Assembly: GCA_023265395.1 (NCBI GenBank)
Contig: JAHFTX010000002.1
Location: 1 to 64,000 of the forward strand
Source of the DNA: Thermoplasmata archaeon
GTDB taxonomy: Archaea > Thermoplasmatota > DTKX01 > JAHFTX01
Direction of reading: 5' to 3'
DNA length: 64,000 nucleotides
In this document: one piece after another, positions 36,201 to 44,285 of the stretch
Position numbering within the stretch: position 1 is the first letter of the stretch
How the letters are laid out: every line of letters begins with the position of its first letter
Notes under the pieces: model-generated
What the model saw: the letters and a program-made list of their open reading frames with translations, nothing else
Databases searched by the model: none
What the model was told of the DNA's origin: nothing
Position numbers and translations under genes: made by a program

Positions 36201-37169
36201 GCGGGTGCCCTGCCACCCGTTGGGGGTTGGTGCCGACCACCCCGTGGGCGCAAGGGTGTCGATGCCGACCCCAAAGGGGCCACCCTCGGCGAGGTTGTGG
36301 GCGCGGTCACGGATGCGGAGCTTCGCCAGCAGCGTGGCCAGGTCGCCATCGGTGTCGAAGGGCAGATCCGATGCCGTGAGGGTCTGGGCCACCGTCGTGC
36401 CGTTGGCACCGCTGCAGCCGATGGCCAGCCACGGACCCCAGGTGGACCCGCCATCGAGGCTGATGGCCGCCTCGGCGCTATCGACCTGCAAGCCCGACCG
36501 CGAATCGGCGATGGTCGTGCTCAGGGTCGGACGCTGCGTCAGGTGCCACCCGTTGCCCGGAGGGGCGCCCCAGGGTGCGGGGGCGACCGTGTCGGCGGTG
36601 ATCGTCAGCAGGCCCAGGTCGGCGGCAGGTGCCTTCGACCCATCATCGAAGGAGACGCCGTTCTTGTTGAGGCGGACGGTCAGCGACTCGCCATCGGCGA
36701 TGGTCGCGCTCGTGTGGATCACCAGCAGCCACTGATAGGAGCCGACGACGACGGTCGGCACCCACTCGGGGTTGGTCGCTGGCACCCAGATCAGCCGTGC
36801 CGAAGGCCCCGTCCAGGTGGCCGTACTTGGGGTCAGCCCCGTGTCGGTGGGATCGAGGACATCGTCGATCGCTCCATCGTCGCGGAAGAGCGCGACCCCT
36901 GAGAGCGCCGGGTCGGTGCTGATGGCCGCCAGGGACGTCTGCACGCCCGACTGGCGGCTCAGGTCGACCTGGGTGAGCGAATCGGTGGTCGCTGCCGACG
37001 ACGTCGCGCCGATCCCGACGAGGGCGATGGCATCGGCGCTCCCGTTGACATAGAGCGTGCCGCTCAAGAGGTTGTCCGCGCCCGTGGTGGTGACCGCTGC
37101 GTCGGCGGCAGGGAGGGTCGGGAGCAGCAGCGACAGGAGCAGGAGCAAGGGCAGAGCTCGGCGTCGCAT
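33264..37169 (-). CDS. Surface PKD-repeat protein with transmembrane helix and cytosolic DUF835 domain
   Basis: A 1,301-residue single-pass membrane protein. A signal peptide (MRRRALPLLLLLSLLLPTLP) leads to a long Ser/Thr/Asp-rich extracellular part with several 'IDTxxP' bacterial-Ig/fibronectin-like units. Four PKD domains follow (WSFGDGTDGSGA, YRWTLDGDAVG, FSWDFGDGSNDTG and YRWDLDGGTTG mark the third strands). One transmembrane helix (about 1,075-1,097) and RRRR stop-transfer are followed by a cytosolic DUF835 domain (VKAADLSFFYRGVRHLIDQG; ATFPTKLRALHG; PHPLVAIDCLEYLIETNG). PKD and Ig repeats bind surfaces or partners outside. DUF835 is a RecA/KaiC-like fold thought to take part in signalling. 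It is adjacent to the KaiC-like gene. A CATATTAAC box near 37,238-37,245 (minus strand) and a GGAAGGG site support the ATG at 37,169. Confidence 0.85.
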   Translation of the reverse strand: MRRRALPLLLLLSLLLPTLPAADAAVTTTGADNLLSGTLYVNGSADAIALVGIGATSSAATTDSLTQVDLSRQSGVQTSLAAISTDPALSGVALFRDDGAIDDVLDPTDTGLTPSTATWTGPSARLIWVPATNPEWVPTVVVGSYQWLLVIHTSATIADGESLTVRLNKNGVSFDDGSKAPAADLGLLTITADTVAPAPWGAPPGNGWHLTQRPTLSTTIADSRSGLQVDSAEAAISLDGGSTWGPWLAIGCSGANGTTVAQTLTASDLPFDTDGDLATLLAKLRIRDRAHNLAEGGPFGVGIDTLAPTGWSAPTPNGWQGTRTPLVGIDVRDVGSGLKVDAAQVAVSEDAGASWSAWSSATLSGTDGTTALEHLSATPTFTLDSPDGTLVRFSAIDLAGNVGLSAASVVPIDTVVPGPLLPATDLGWFSSQQPTLQLTLEDGMSGVDPDNGTYRSSSDGGATWSTDRPLEIAASIGTPGRWDLTARDVPFGLDGGVPSLLLEVSAQDLAGNGITQERTLGIDTAGPSASLSPLPVFTPGKDRTIEVAQAIDEGSGLQGCAFERAADLAFTLEAQSVPASGTTSHLFDGLSDGQRYYYRLSCSDALGNTAASAAVFSTQDASPPTTSVELQSETSQTQLGWYAADVTALPKGTDATSGIATTLLGLDGAPEVPWDSALLLQEGNHTLRWWSVDAVGNVEPAQQRSVRIDHTPPTAVLTCPTSVHVAETIHCLSTGSTDSGSGMGSIVWSFGDGTDGSGATTDHAYAAAGTFQLRLVVADLAGNLGDAQQSVTVLAVGENLPPTASVSGPSVVFVGEPSRFDGSGSTDDAPAGLTYRWTLDGDAVGTAQVLVYTFSAPAVARLELTVTDAHGASASAAKALLVVQRGVNAPPVALIDAPMIGFLNESVTFDGSSSLDEDAATLSFSWDFGDGSNDTGASTHHAFEVRGAYTIVLTVTDVMGLQGSAQVGIHVIARGEAVPPLPRIRGPASATVGQEVTFDALLSIDDEPATLQYRWDLDGGTTGTGAIVRHTFSAAGTYQITLTVTDADGLSANTTLVVSVSGSGANAPVPLGGILGGWLLPLAAVLLAATAIGALLLTRRRRPAGRGAAVATAPPGAPEVPTAFTLGLNHLVKAADLSFFYRGVRHLIDQGATPVILTATFPTKLRALHGIPQPSTIVWLTDISSVEATVLRPRSLEFEMLEQLRIHLRSGTPHPLVAIDCLEYLIETNGTSAVAEFLGALSGWASGSGGTLVVAVRQGALAPADLAAIESRFDRVLSPEGVSVPRAQPEAASAPPQRQQP

Positions 37170-37323
37170 GTGGGACCCTTCCGGACCAGGGGCCCTTGCC
37201 AGGGGTCCTTTGGCTGAGTCCACACCTCTGCGCCACGGTTAATATGGCTTTCGTGGCCACCTCTGGAGCGGTGCTCCGACCGTAGCCCCCAAGGGCTTTG
37301 CCCGGTCGCGGTCTTGCCGAGCG

Positions 37324-38895
37324 GTGGCGCCATCGAAGGCGACCTGGCCGGTGGCCCTCGTCGCCCTGCTCATCGTCGCGCTGCTGCCGACCCCCCCACT
37401 GTCGGGGCACGGGACTCCGCAGCCGACCGCCGCCCCCGAGGCGCGGCCGCCGCTTGCCGTCGGCTCCTACATCTCCGCCGCACCCGTGGTCGCCGACCTC
37501 GACGGCAACGGCGACCTCGAGCTCGTGGTCGCTGCCGCTGGGGTCCACGCCTACGACCGTACGGGCCAGCCCCTGAGAGGATGGCCGCAGGTCCGCACGG
37601 GGCTGATCGCCTCGACGCCCACGATCGCCGACCTCGATGGCGATGGCACGGCCGAGGTGATCGTCGGCTCCGATGACGACTTCGTCTACGCCTGGCACGC
37701 CGATGGCACCGTGGTCGCAGGGTGGCCCGTGCACACCGGCGGGGACGTCTTCTCCCGTCCGGCGGTGGGCGATGTCGATGGCGATGGGATGCCCGAGGTC
37801 GTCGTCGGCTCCGATGACGGCGGGATCTACCTGCTGGGTCCGCAGGGGCAGGTGCGCCCCGGATGGCCGGTGCGCACCGACGGCTTCGTCTCGGCCGATC
37901 CGACCCTCGTCGACCTCGACGGCGATGGGCGCAAGGATATCGTCATCGGGTCGTGGGATGGATCCCTCTACGCCCTCGATGCCGATGGCGTCGCGCTCCC
38001 CGGATGGCCGGTGCGATTGGGCGCACCGCTGTGGGCGCACGCGACCGTCGTCGACCTGCGGCCCGTGGGGCAGGGGCTGTGCCTCGCCATCGCCGCCGAC
38101 CGCCTGACCCTGTTGCGCGCCGATGGCAGCATCATGCCCAAGTGGCCGGTGCAGCTACGCAGCTACACGGTCTCGAGCGTGGCAGTGGCCGAGCTCGACG
38201 GCACCGCCGGCCCCGAGCTCGTGGTCGGCGGGGATGCGCTCTGGGCCTTCGACATCGACGGCACGCCGCTGCGCGGCTGGCCCTACGTCAGCGGGGCCTA
38301 CGTCTGGGCGACGCCCACCGTGGTGGACCTCGACGGCGACGGACTCGACGAGGTGCTCGCCGGCGACTTCGGGGGGTCCTTGCACCTCGTGAGCCACATC
38401 GGCAGTGCCGCCCTGCCGGGGTGGCCCGTGCGCCTGCCTGCACGGGTGGTCGCCTCAGTGACCCTCCTGCAAGGCGGCAGCGGGGACACCCCCCTCGTCG
38501 CCGTGCCCTGCTGGGACGGCGGGGTCCATCTGATCGAGGTGCAGGCCATCGGCACCCGCACGTCCGATCGCCCGCCCCTTGCTGCGCTGCCAGCGGCCAG
38601 TCGTCCGACGCTCAGCGGGGTGCGGGTGCAGCACAACGCGGGCATGCCCGTGGCGGTGGTGGAGGCGCAGTTTGGCGGCGGGCCAGTGCGGCAGCTGCGG
38701 CTCGAGTATGTTGACAGGCTAGGCGCCATCCATCCCTCACCCTTCTTGCTCAACGGCACCCACTACGAGGCCCTGGTGGCGCCCATGGGGGTGCGGAGCC
38801 TGCAGCTGGCCATCGTCATCGAACCCTACGTCGGCGAGCTCCAGCGGGTGCCGGCACAGGGCACCCTCGTCCTCCCCTGCGAGGGCCGGTGCTAG
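37324..38895 (+). CDS. Secreted FG-GAP/VCBS beta-propeller protein
   Basis: A 523-residue secreted protein: a signal peptide (to about residue 28), then six to seven FG-GAP-like blades. Each carries a Ca2+-binding loop such as DLDGNGDLELVVAA, DLDGDGTAEVIVGS, DVDGDGMPEVVVGS, DLDGDGRKDIVIGS or DLDGDGLDEVLAGD, followed by 'WPV-x-T-G' between blades. This forms a beta-propeller like the integrin-alpha head, usually on cell surfaces for binding or sugar recognition. The last about 110 residues are a separate beta domain without a repeat. It starts with GTG and diverges from the PKD/DUF835 surface gene, so the two may share surface roles. Confidence 0.85.
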   Translation: MAPSKATWPVALVALLIVALLPTPPLSGHGTPQPTAAPEARPPLAVGSYISAAPVVADLDGNGDLELVVAAAGVHAYDRTGQPLRGWPQVRTGLIASTPTIADLDGDGTAEVIVGSDDDFVYAWHADGTVVAGWPVHTGGDVFSRPAVGDVDGDGMPEVVVGSDDGGIYLLGPQGQVRPGWPVRTDGFVSADPTLVDLDGDGRKDIVIGSWDGSLYALDADGVALPGWPVRLGAPLWAHATVVDLRPVGQGLCLAIAADRLTLLRADGSIMPKWPVQLRSYTVSSVAVAELDGTAGPELVVGGDALWAFDIDGTPLRGWPYVSGAYVWATPTVVDLDGDGLDEVLAGDFGGSLHLVSHIGSAALPGWPVRLPARVVASVTLLQGGSGDTPLVAVPCWDGGVHLIEVQAIGTRTSDRPPLAALPAASRPTLSGVRVQHNAGMPVAVVEAQFGGGPVRQLRLEYVDRLGAIHPSPFLLNGTHYEALVAPMGVRSLQLAIVIEPYVGELQRVPAQGTLVLPCEGRC

Positions 38896-38950
38896 TTGCG
38901 ATCGCGCGACGTCCACACCGAAGCCCTTAGGTCCTCCCGCGGCACCATCG

Positions 38951-39235
38951 GTGATGATGGATGCCCCCGATCGGATTGGACTGCGCAGCCCGAACGAGAT
39001 AGTGCTGACCAAGATTCAGTGGACCCTCATGATGGGCCCGTGCGTGTTCCTGGGCATGGTGCTCGCCATGACGATCATAGACCCGAGCAGCCCCGTGGGG
39101 TACGTCGCCCTCCAGGGCGTAGCGTCAGTGGTGCTCTTCCTTGCGATCTACCCCCCCATCGTGCGCTTTGTCCAGTGGCGCACGGCAGCCAGGCACACCT
39201 CGGGGACCGCCACGGGTATCGAGCCGGTCAAGTAG
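38951..39235 (+). CDS. Small two-helix membrane protein
   Basis: A protein of up to 94 residues with two predicted membrane helices (about 25-45, MMGPCVFLGMVLAMTIID, and 50-72, YVALQGVASVVLFLAIYPP) joined by a short loop, and a charged C-terminus. It is unlike any family I know. Its third codon positions are GC-rich and a CTTAGG box about 25 bases upstream suggests a leaderless transcript. Three in-frame ATGs lie at the start (38,951, 38,954 and 38,960), so the exact start is uncertain. Confidence 0.62.
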   Translation: MMMDAPDRIGLRSPNEIVLTKIQWTLMMGPCVFLGMVLAMTIIDPSSPVGYVALQGVASVVLFLAIYPPIVRFVQWRTAARHTSGTATGIEPVK

Positions 39236-39301
39236 GGGCCATTCCCGTCCGCCGGGCACAGGATTATCGCACCCACTCACCTACTCCCGTTGGGACGCGG
39301 C

Positions 39302-39550
39302 ATGCGACAGAAGTACTCCAAGACCCTCTTCGAGGCGACCACCCCGCTGACGCTGCGCATCGACGGGCTGCACAGCATCGAGGAGGCGCGAAAGGTGCGC
39401 CAGGCGTTGCGGATGCTCAATGGCGTCGCCAAGGCCGAGGTGCGGGAGCAGGAGGGGCTGGTCGAGATCCAGTATGTCCCCGAGCGCGTTGACGTCCCCA
39501 CCCTCATCGCCACCATCGGTGGCCTGGGCTTTTCCGCGCGGCAGCAGTAG
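39302..39550 (+). CDS. HMA-fold (heavy-metal-associated-like) small protein without metal cysteines
   Basis: An 82-residue beta-alpha-beta-beta-alpha-beta protein. It follows the HMA/CopZ pattern: first strand LTLRIDGLHSIEEA, helix ARKVRQALRMLNGVAKAEV, strands GLVEIQYVPERVDVPTLIAT and final helix and strand IGGLGFSARQQ. The canonical G-M-x-C-x-x-C loop is replaced by GLHSIEEA, so classical metal binding through two cysteines is lost. It could bind metal in another way, act as a partner-binding module, or be a decayed copy. The ATG at 39,302 is preferred to an upstream in-frame TTG. No cation ATPase is nearby. Confidence 0.72.
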   Translation: MRQKYSKTLFEATTPLTLRIDGLHSIEEARKVRQALRMLNGVAKAEVREQEGLVEIQYVPERVDVPTLIATIGGLGFSARQQ

Positions 39551-39697
39551 GCGCACGGGTCTGGGCCTGTGCCTCCCCAGGGATGCCCCCGGTCGTGACG
39601 AGGACCCGAAGCCGCGAACCGTGCGCGTGCCCAAGATGGACCTGCACGGTTCGAAGGGCGGACCGATTGCTAAATACTCGCATGCCCACCGCGACCC

Positions 39698-40969
39698 GTG
39701 GAACTGCTCCTGATCGTAGCAGTCCTCCTTGGCGCGGCCGCCCTGGGCGCCGAGGTGGCCCACCGACTGGGGCACAGCCGCTTGCTGGGCCAGGTGATCA
39801 CCGGTGTCGCGTTGGGGCTGACGCTCCCCCATCTGCAGACGATCGCCGGCGGGGTGCTCGGTTCGACTCCCACGGAGCTTCGCGGCTCGCCCGAGCTCGC
39901 GCAGCTCTCGACGCTCGGCGGGCTGGCGCTCGTCATCATCGCGGGGTTGGAACTCGACTTCTCCTCGCTCCTGGTCGTGCTCCGGGGGCGTCAACGTTGG
40001 ATCCCCGTGCTCTCCTTCTGCCTGCCCTTTGCCGGTGGGATCCTCGTGGGACTGACGCTGGGGCTGCAGCTGCCGGTCGCAGTCGTGATCGGGTGCGCCA
40101 TCGCGGTGACGGCGCTGCCGGTGACCACCCGGATCCTCGCCGAGCTGGGGATCCTCCAGAGCATCCTCGGCCGCCGTCTGGTGGTCGCTGCCGTCATCGA
40201 TGACTTGACCGGCCTGACCATCCTCGCCTTGGTCATCGGGGCTGCGGCGGCGGCGCAGAGCGTGCTCTACCCGTTGGGCATCGGCACGGTGGGAACGGTG
40301 CTGGGGGGATTGGCACTCTTCCTCGGGGCCGTCTGGCTCGCCGACCGCACGCTGGGGTGGCTGGCCAGCCACCAAAGCCAGCAAGAGACCGGTATCGTGG
40401 CCGCCCTGACCACAGCGGTTGCGATGGTGGCACTGGCCGACCTACTGGGGATCCACCTGTTGGTGGCCGCCTTCTTTGGGTCGCTGTTGCTGGGTCGCAT
40501 GCTGGCTCGCGCGCCCTACGCACAGCGGGTCCGCAAGTTCGCGACCCTAGGGGCGCTGGGACTCTTCTCGCCGCTGTTCTTTGCGCACCTGGGCCTCGAC
40601 CTCGACCCGAGGGCGCTGGCGGCCCCCCTGGTGGTGCTGATGGTCCTGGGAGTGTCGGTGGTCACCAAGGTGGGCAGTGGGATCCTTGGGGCGCGCGTCG
40701 CGGGGTTATCGCGCGCCGATGGGCTGGCGCTGGGGGCCGGCCTCAATGGCCGAGGAGCGATGGAGCTGGTGATCGCGTCAGTGGCACGCAGCCATGGCCT
40801 GATCGACGACACGATCTTCGCCGCACTGGTCACCATGGGGCTGGTCACGACGATGATGACGCCGCCCTTGCTGCGGCGGTTCCTCCAGCGGTCGATGGCC
40901 GCCGCTCCCCTGAGCAGTCGGCTCCCCATGGCACACCGCCCACCAAGGGTCGTCGACGAGTCGGAGTGA
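39698..40969 (+). CDS. CPA2-family monovalent cation/proton antiporter (KefB/NapA type)
   Basis: A 423-residue polytopic protein of 12-13 helices. It has the CPA2 arrangement: GHSRLLGQVITGVALGL near the start, unwound-helix 'AVTALPVTTRIL', the conserved acidic site in AAVIDDLTGLTIL (two adjacent Asp), and 'GAGLNGRGAMELVIAS' near the end. Such transporters exchange Na+ or K+ for H+ to control pH and ion content. There is no C-terminal TrkA/RCK domain, unlike many KefB proteins. The GTG start lies about 26 bases after a TAAATA box at 39,671-39,676, so the mRNA appears leaderless. Confidence 0.9.
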   Translation: MELLLIVAVLLGAAALGAEVAHRLGHSRLLGQVITGVALGLTLPHLQTIAGGVLGSTPTELRGSPELAQLSTLGGLALVIIAGLELDFSSLLVVLRGRQRWIPVLSFCLPFAGGILVGLTLGLQLPVAVVIGCAIAVTALPVTTRILAELGILQSILGRRLVVAAVIDDLTGLTILALVIGAAAAAQSVLYPLGIGTVGTVLGGLALFLGAVWLADRTLGWLASHQSQQETGIVAALTTAVAMVALADLLGIHLLVAAFFGSLLLGRMLARAPYAQRVRKFATLGALGLFSPLFFAHLGLDLDPRALAAPLVVLMVLGVSVVTKVGSGILGARVAGLSRADGLALGAGLNGRGAMELVIASVARSHGLIDDTIFAALVTMGLVTTMMTPPLLRRFLQRSMAAAPLSSRLPMAHRPPRVVDESE

Positions 40970-40981
40970 CCAGCTGGAATC

Positions 40982-41761
40982 CTAGCGCATCCGGCGGAAG
41001 GACCAGCTGCCGACCAACACCATCACCATGCCAAACCCGCTGATCACTGCAAGGTCGACCGCAGGGTTGAGCCGCCCAGCCGCCGGCACCAGCAACCAGC
41101 GCAACGCGTCGACGGCGTAGGTCATGGGGTTGAGGGTCACCGCCTGGCTGAACCATGGCGGCAGCCCCTCGAGGGAGTAGAGCGCCCCCGAGAGGAAGAA
41201 CATCGGGAACGCCAGGAAGGTGATGAACACCTGGAATCCCTCCAGACTCTCGAAGAAGGAGCCGATGGTCAGCCCCACGCTGACCAGTCCGACGGCGATG
41301 AGCACCACCAGCGCCACGGCCACCGGATAGAGCGCGAGGTAGTGGACCATCTCCTCGTGACCATCGGGAATCACCGCCAGCCCGATCAGCAACAGGATCG
41401 CCGCCTGGATCGTGACGTCGGTGCAGCCCCCGAGCACCTTGCCGAAGAAGACCGCCGGGCGGCTGACGGGCGAGACGAGCACCGCCTTGAGCACGTCGAT
41501 CTTGCGGTCCCACACGATGTAGAGGCCGAAGAACATCCCTTGGAACAGCACCGACATGAGGGCGACGCCGGGAAAGATGTAGGCGTAGTAGTCGACACCC
41601 TCGGGGGTGCTCGCGGTGCTGCGCAGCCCCGTCCCGAGCAGGAAGAGCCACAACAGGGGTGAAGCCAGAGCCGAGACGACGCGGGAGCGCTCCCGCTGGA
41701 AGATCTTGAACTCCCGCAGCCAGATGGCGTGGATGCCGTGGAGGTCGCGCTGCAGGCTCAT
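40982..41761 (-). CDS. ABC-2 type exporter permease
   Basis: A 259-residue membrane protein with six helices in the ABC-2 (DrrB/NodJ-like) arrangement. It starts with an amphipathic 'IWLREFKIFQRERSRVVSAL' before helix 1 and has the 'AFPMFFLSGALYSLEGLPPW' signature between helices 5 and 6. It pairs with the ATPase encoded just upstream: its ATG (41,761) overlaps the ATPase TGA as ATGA. Together they would export a lipid-like or drug-like compound or a polysaccharide precursor. It ends 12 bases from the convergent antiporter gene. Confidence 0.88.
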   Translation of the reverse strand: MSLQRDLHGIHAIWLREFKIFQRERSRVVSALASPLLWLFLLGTGLRSTASTPEGVDYYAYIFPGVALMSVLFQGMFFGLYIVWDRKIDVLKAVLVSPVSRPAVFFGKVLGGCTDVTIQAAILLLIGLAVIPDGHEEMVHYLALYPVAVALVVLIAVGLVSVGLTIGSFFESLEGFQVFITFLAFPMFFLSGALYSLEGLPPWFSQAVTLNPMTYAVDALRWLLVPAAGRLNPAVDLAVISGFGMVMVLVGSWSFRRMR

Positions 41762-42798
41762 CGGCTGTTCCCCTGGTTCATGTCCCGCCAGGCAGCCTCG
41801 GCCCAGCCCCCACCACTGACCGGCGAGTCATCACGTATCGCGCGGCCGGTCAGGCTGATGAAGACGTCGTTGAGGGTCGGGGTTCGTACCTCGATGGAGA
41901 CGATGCCTGGCAGCTGGCGGATCAATGCGGGTAGGTTGTGCTGCGCGTCGGCAAGGGTGATCGTGACCAGCCCATCCTCGGCCGTGACGACCCGCTTGAT
42001 GAAGGGGTGCTCGTGCAGCCGCGGGGGCACGGGCCCGTCCAGCCGCAGGCGCACCAGGTCGCCCCCCAGGCGGCCCTTGAGCTCCCCGGGGGTGCCCAGC
42101 GCGATCATCTTCCCATTGTCGATGATGCCGATGCGGTCGCAGACGAGCTCCGCTTCGTCCATGTAGTGGGTGGTCAGGATCACGGTGGTGCCGTGTTCCT
42201 TGGCGATGGTGCGGATGTACTCCCACATGGTCGCGCGCGTCTGGGGGTCGAGCCCGATGGTGGGCTCGTCCAAGAAGAGGACCTCGGGGCGATGCAGCAG
42301 CCCACGGATGAGCTCCAGCCGACGGCGCATCCCCCCCGAGAAGGTGCGGCAGGCATCATCGGCGCGCTTCTCGAGCCCGATCAGCTGCAGCAGCTGCGGG
42401 ATGCGCTCCTGCCACGCCGCCCTTGGAACCCCGTAGAGCCGGGCGTGGAGCTCGAGGTTCTCGCGGGCGGTCAGCGTCGTGTCGAGGCTCTGCTCCTGGA
42501 AGACGATGCCGATGTCCTGGCGCACCGCGGCGGGGGCGACGACCACGTCATGGCCGTTGAGCACGGCACGCCCCGAGGTGGGCTCGACGATGGTGCAGAG
42601 CATGTTGATGGTGGTGGTCTTGCCTGCGCCGTTGGGGCCGAGCAGGCCGAAGATCTCGCCGCGCTCGATCTGCAGGTCGAGCCCATCGACGGCGACGATG
42701 TCGTCGTAGCGCTTGGTCAGCGCCGTGGTGGTGATCACCGCTGCCATCGCTGGCGCAGCGTCACGAGGGGCACTTGAAGCATTCTCCCGAGGAGGCAT
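41758..42798 (-). CDS. ABC-2 exporter ATP-binding subunit
   Basis: A 346-residue ATPase with Walker A GPNGAGKTT, signature FSGGMRRRLELIRGL, Walker B VLFLDEPTIGLD, and the H-loop His in ILTTHYMDEAEL. A C-terminal extension of about 80 residues (residues 250-330) is typical of DrrA-like exporters. The ATG at 42,798 lies two bases after the TGA of the upstream membrane-protein gene. A second ATG at 42,747 is nearer to the usual family start, leaving a 17-residue extension. Either way it is the middle gene of a three-gene operon. Confidence 0.9.
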   Translation of the reverse strand: MPPRENASSAPRDAAPAMAAVITTTALTKRYDDIVAVDGLDLQIERGEIFGLLGPNGAGKTTTINMLCTIVEPTSGRAVLNGHDVVVAPAAVRQDIGIVFQEQSLDTTLTARENLELHARLYGVPRAAWQERIPQLLQLIGLEKRADDACRTFSGGMRRRLELIRGLLHRPEVLFLDEPTIGLDPQTRATMWEYIRTIAKEHGTTVILTTHYMDEAELVCDRIGIIDNGKMIALGTPGELKGRLGGDLVRLRLDGPVPPRLHEHPFIKRVVTAEDGLVTITLADAQHNLPALIRQLPGIVSIEVRTPTLNDVFISLTGRAIRDDSPVSGGGWAEAAWRDMNQGNSR

Positions 42799-42800
42799 CG

Positions 42801-43325
42801 TCAGGCGACGAGCAGACTGGTCAGCGCCGCAAGGAGGACCACCAGGCTCAGACCCCACCACCAGACGCTGCCGGTGCGCGCCTGCGACTCCCACGGTGGC
42901 GGGAGCGCCGGTTCGGTGCGCGGTGCACCACCCTGCCCAAGGGTGCTTCGCAGCTGGTGGAGGCTAGCGAGCCCGGCGACGCAGAAGGCGACGCACAGGC
43001 CGTAGACGAGCGCCCCCAGCGTCGCTGCCAACAGGACCGACCACAGGAGAGGGAGCGACGACAGCGCGGGCAACCCGATGCGCAGCTGCAGGCCCAGCAG
43101 GGCGACTGACAGGATGGGCACGGCCAGTTGCGCGGCGCGCCAGTAGGTGCGGGCGTCACGTTCCCAGAGCGCCTCGACGAAGGGGTGGTTCTCCGCCATG
43201 TAGTCGACCTGCAGGTGTCCCGCATGCTCACGCTCGAGGCGCACCTGCCGGCCGTGGCTCTTGCCAAGGCACAGCACCAGCCCCACGTGCAGGCTTACCA
43301 CCGCTGCAACGACGATCGCGCTCAT
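42801..43325 (-). CDS. Membrane protein, first gene of the ABC exporter operon
   Basis: A 174-residue protein with four predicted helices: about 5-20 (AIVVAAVVSLHVGLVLCL), 68-88 (LAVPILSVALLGLQLRI), 95-120 (LLWSVLLAATLGALVYGLCV) and 155-172 (WWWGLSLVVLLAALTSLLV). No family is recognised. It ends two bases before the ABC ATPase start, so it is probably an accessory subunit or co-exported function. A CTTATC box about 30 bases upstream of the ATG suggests a leaderless transcript for the whole operon. Confidence 0.68.
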   Translation of the reverse strand: MSAIVVAAVVSLHVGLVLCLGKSHGRQVRLEREHAGHLQVDYMAENHPFVEALWERDARTYWRAAQLAVPILSVALLGLQLRIGLPALSSLPLLWSVLLAATLGALVYGLCVAFCVAGLASLHQLRSTLGQGGAPRTEPALPPPWESQARTGSVWWWGLSLVVLLAALTSLLVA

Positions 43326-43457
43326 GGTCCTGCCACGTCCGTGGCGATCTGCAGGGATAAGCGCGTTGCGACGTACGAAGGTGAGAAAGCCGATGCCGCA
43401 CGGATGCACGCCGCGCCGGGGAGAACTCGGCAAGGGGCACGTGGGAGCTCCAGTGGC

Positions 43458-44234
43458 CTACCATGGCCGCGGACGCTCGATGCGGTGAATCAGGCGGGAG
43501 TCCTTAGCGGTGGCTGCCAGCGCGTGTGCCTCTGGTAGGGTGCTGTGGACTTCGAAGGCGTGCGGCACAGCCGTGGGAAAGGTCGCCTCGAGCAGGGCGA
43601 GGTCCGCCCCTGCGACGATGGCCCGCAAGCCGTCGTGGGGGGCGCTGTCGCCACCATAGACGACCTTCTGACCGCCGTGACGCAACGACAGCGAGAGGGC
43701 ATTGAGCCGTACGCCCTCGGTCGTGCGTCCATCTTCGGCAACTCGGGTGCCGCGGTGCAGGGCAGCGATGGCATCGATGGTGATGCCCCCGATCGTGCAT
43801 CGGGCGCCTGGGTCGAGCACGTGTTCCTCGATGACGAAGGGCAGCGATCCCCCGTAGACCGAACGCACCAGCTGCACCGTGGCGTCGACCTCGCGGCAGT
43901 CGGTGGGGTAGAACAAGGGCAGCGGTGGTCGTCGCCCGCTCAGTCGTAGCAGGGAGAGGAGCGCAAACAGGCCCCCCATGTGGTCGGCGTGGCCATGGGT
44001 GAGCACCACGCCCAGCAGGGAGGGCAGCCACACCTGGCGATCGATCAGGTCGCGCGTCACGCCCGGGCCGCAGTCGAGCAGCAGCCATCCGCCGTCGCTG
44101 TGGCGGTGTACGAGGATGGTCGTCGAGAGCCCCGCCTCGGAGAATAGCACCTCGACCGACCAACCGTTGCCCACCCACGGCTCGAGCCCTGCCGGGGAGG
44201 TTTGCAGCGGCGGCAGCGGTCCAGGACCGACCAT
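43458..44234 (-). CDS. Metallo-beta-lactamase-fold hydrolase (RNase Z-like)
   Basis: A 258-residue MBL-fold enzyme. The metal site begins with LTHGHADHMGG, has a later Asp in VYGGDSAPHDGL, and a C-terminal His in EVHSTLPEA. It looks most like the ElaC/arylsulfatase-like group, which includes tRNA 3'-processing RNase Z and small-molecule phosphodiesterases or lactonases. It lacks the exosite arm expected for a true RNase Z, so it is more likely a small-molecule or phosphodiester hydrolase. A TTGATATGG box 25 bases before the ATG at 44,234 argues for a leaderless transcript and for this start rather than an earlier in-frame one. Confidence 0.82.
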   Translation of the reverse strand: MVGPGPLPPLQTSPAGLEPWVGNGWSVEVLFSEAGLSTTILVHRHSDGGWLLLDCGPGVTRDLIDRQVWLPSLLGVVLTHGHADHMGGLFALLSLLRLSGRRPPLPLFYPTDCREVDATVQLVRSVYGGSLPFVIEEHVLDPGARCTIGGITIDAIAALHRGTRVAEDGRTTEGVRLNALSLSLRHGGQKVVYGGDSAPHDGLRAIVAGADLALLEATFPTAVPHAFEVHSTLPEAHALAATAKDSRLIHRIERPRPW

Positions 44235-44285
44235 GGCAGCGCGACAGCTACGAGCCATATCAAGGGATGGGGCGCGGCCGAGGGA

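Noticed and set aside
39858-39875. GGTTCGACTCC resembling a tRNA T-arm
   Set aside because: It lies inside the antiporter coding sequence, with no matching acceptor stem, D-arm or anticodon arm around it.
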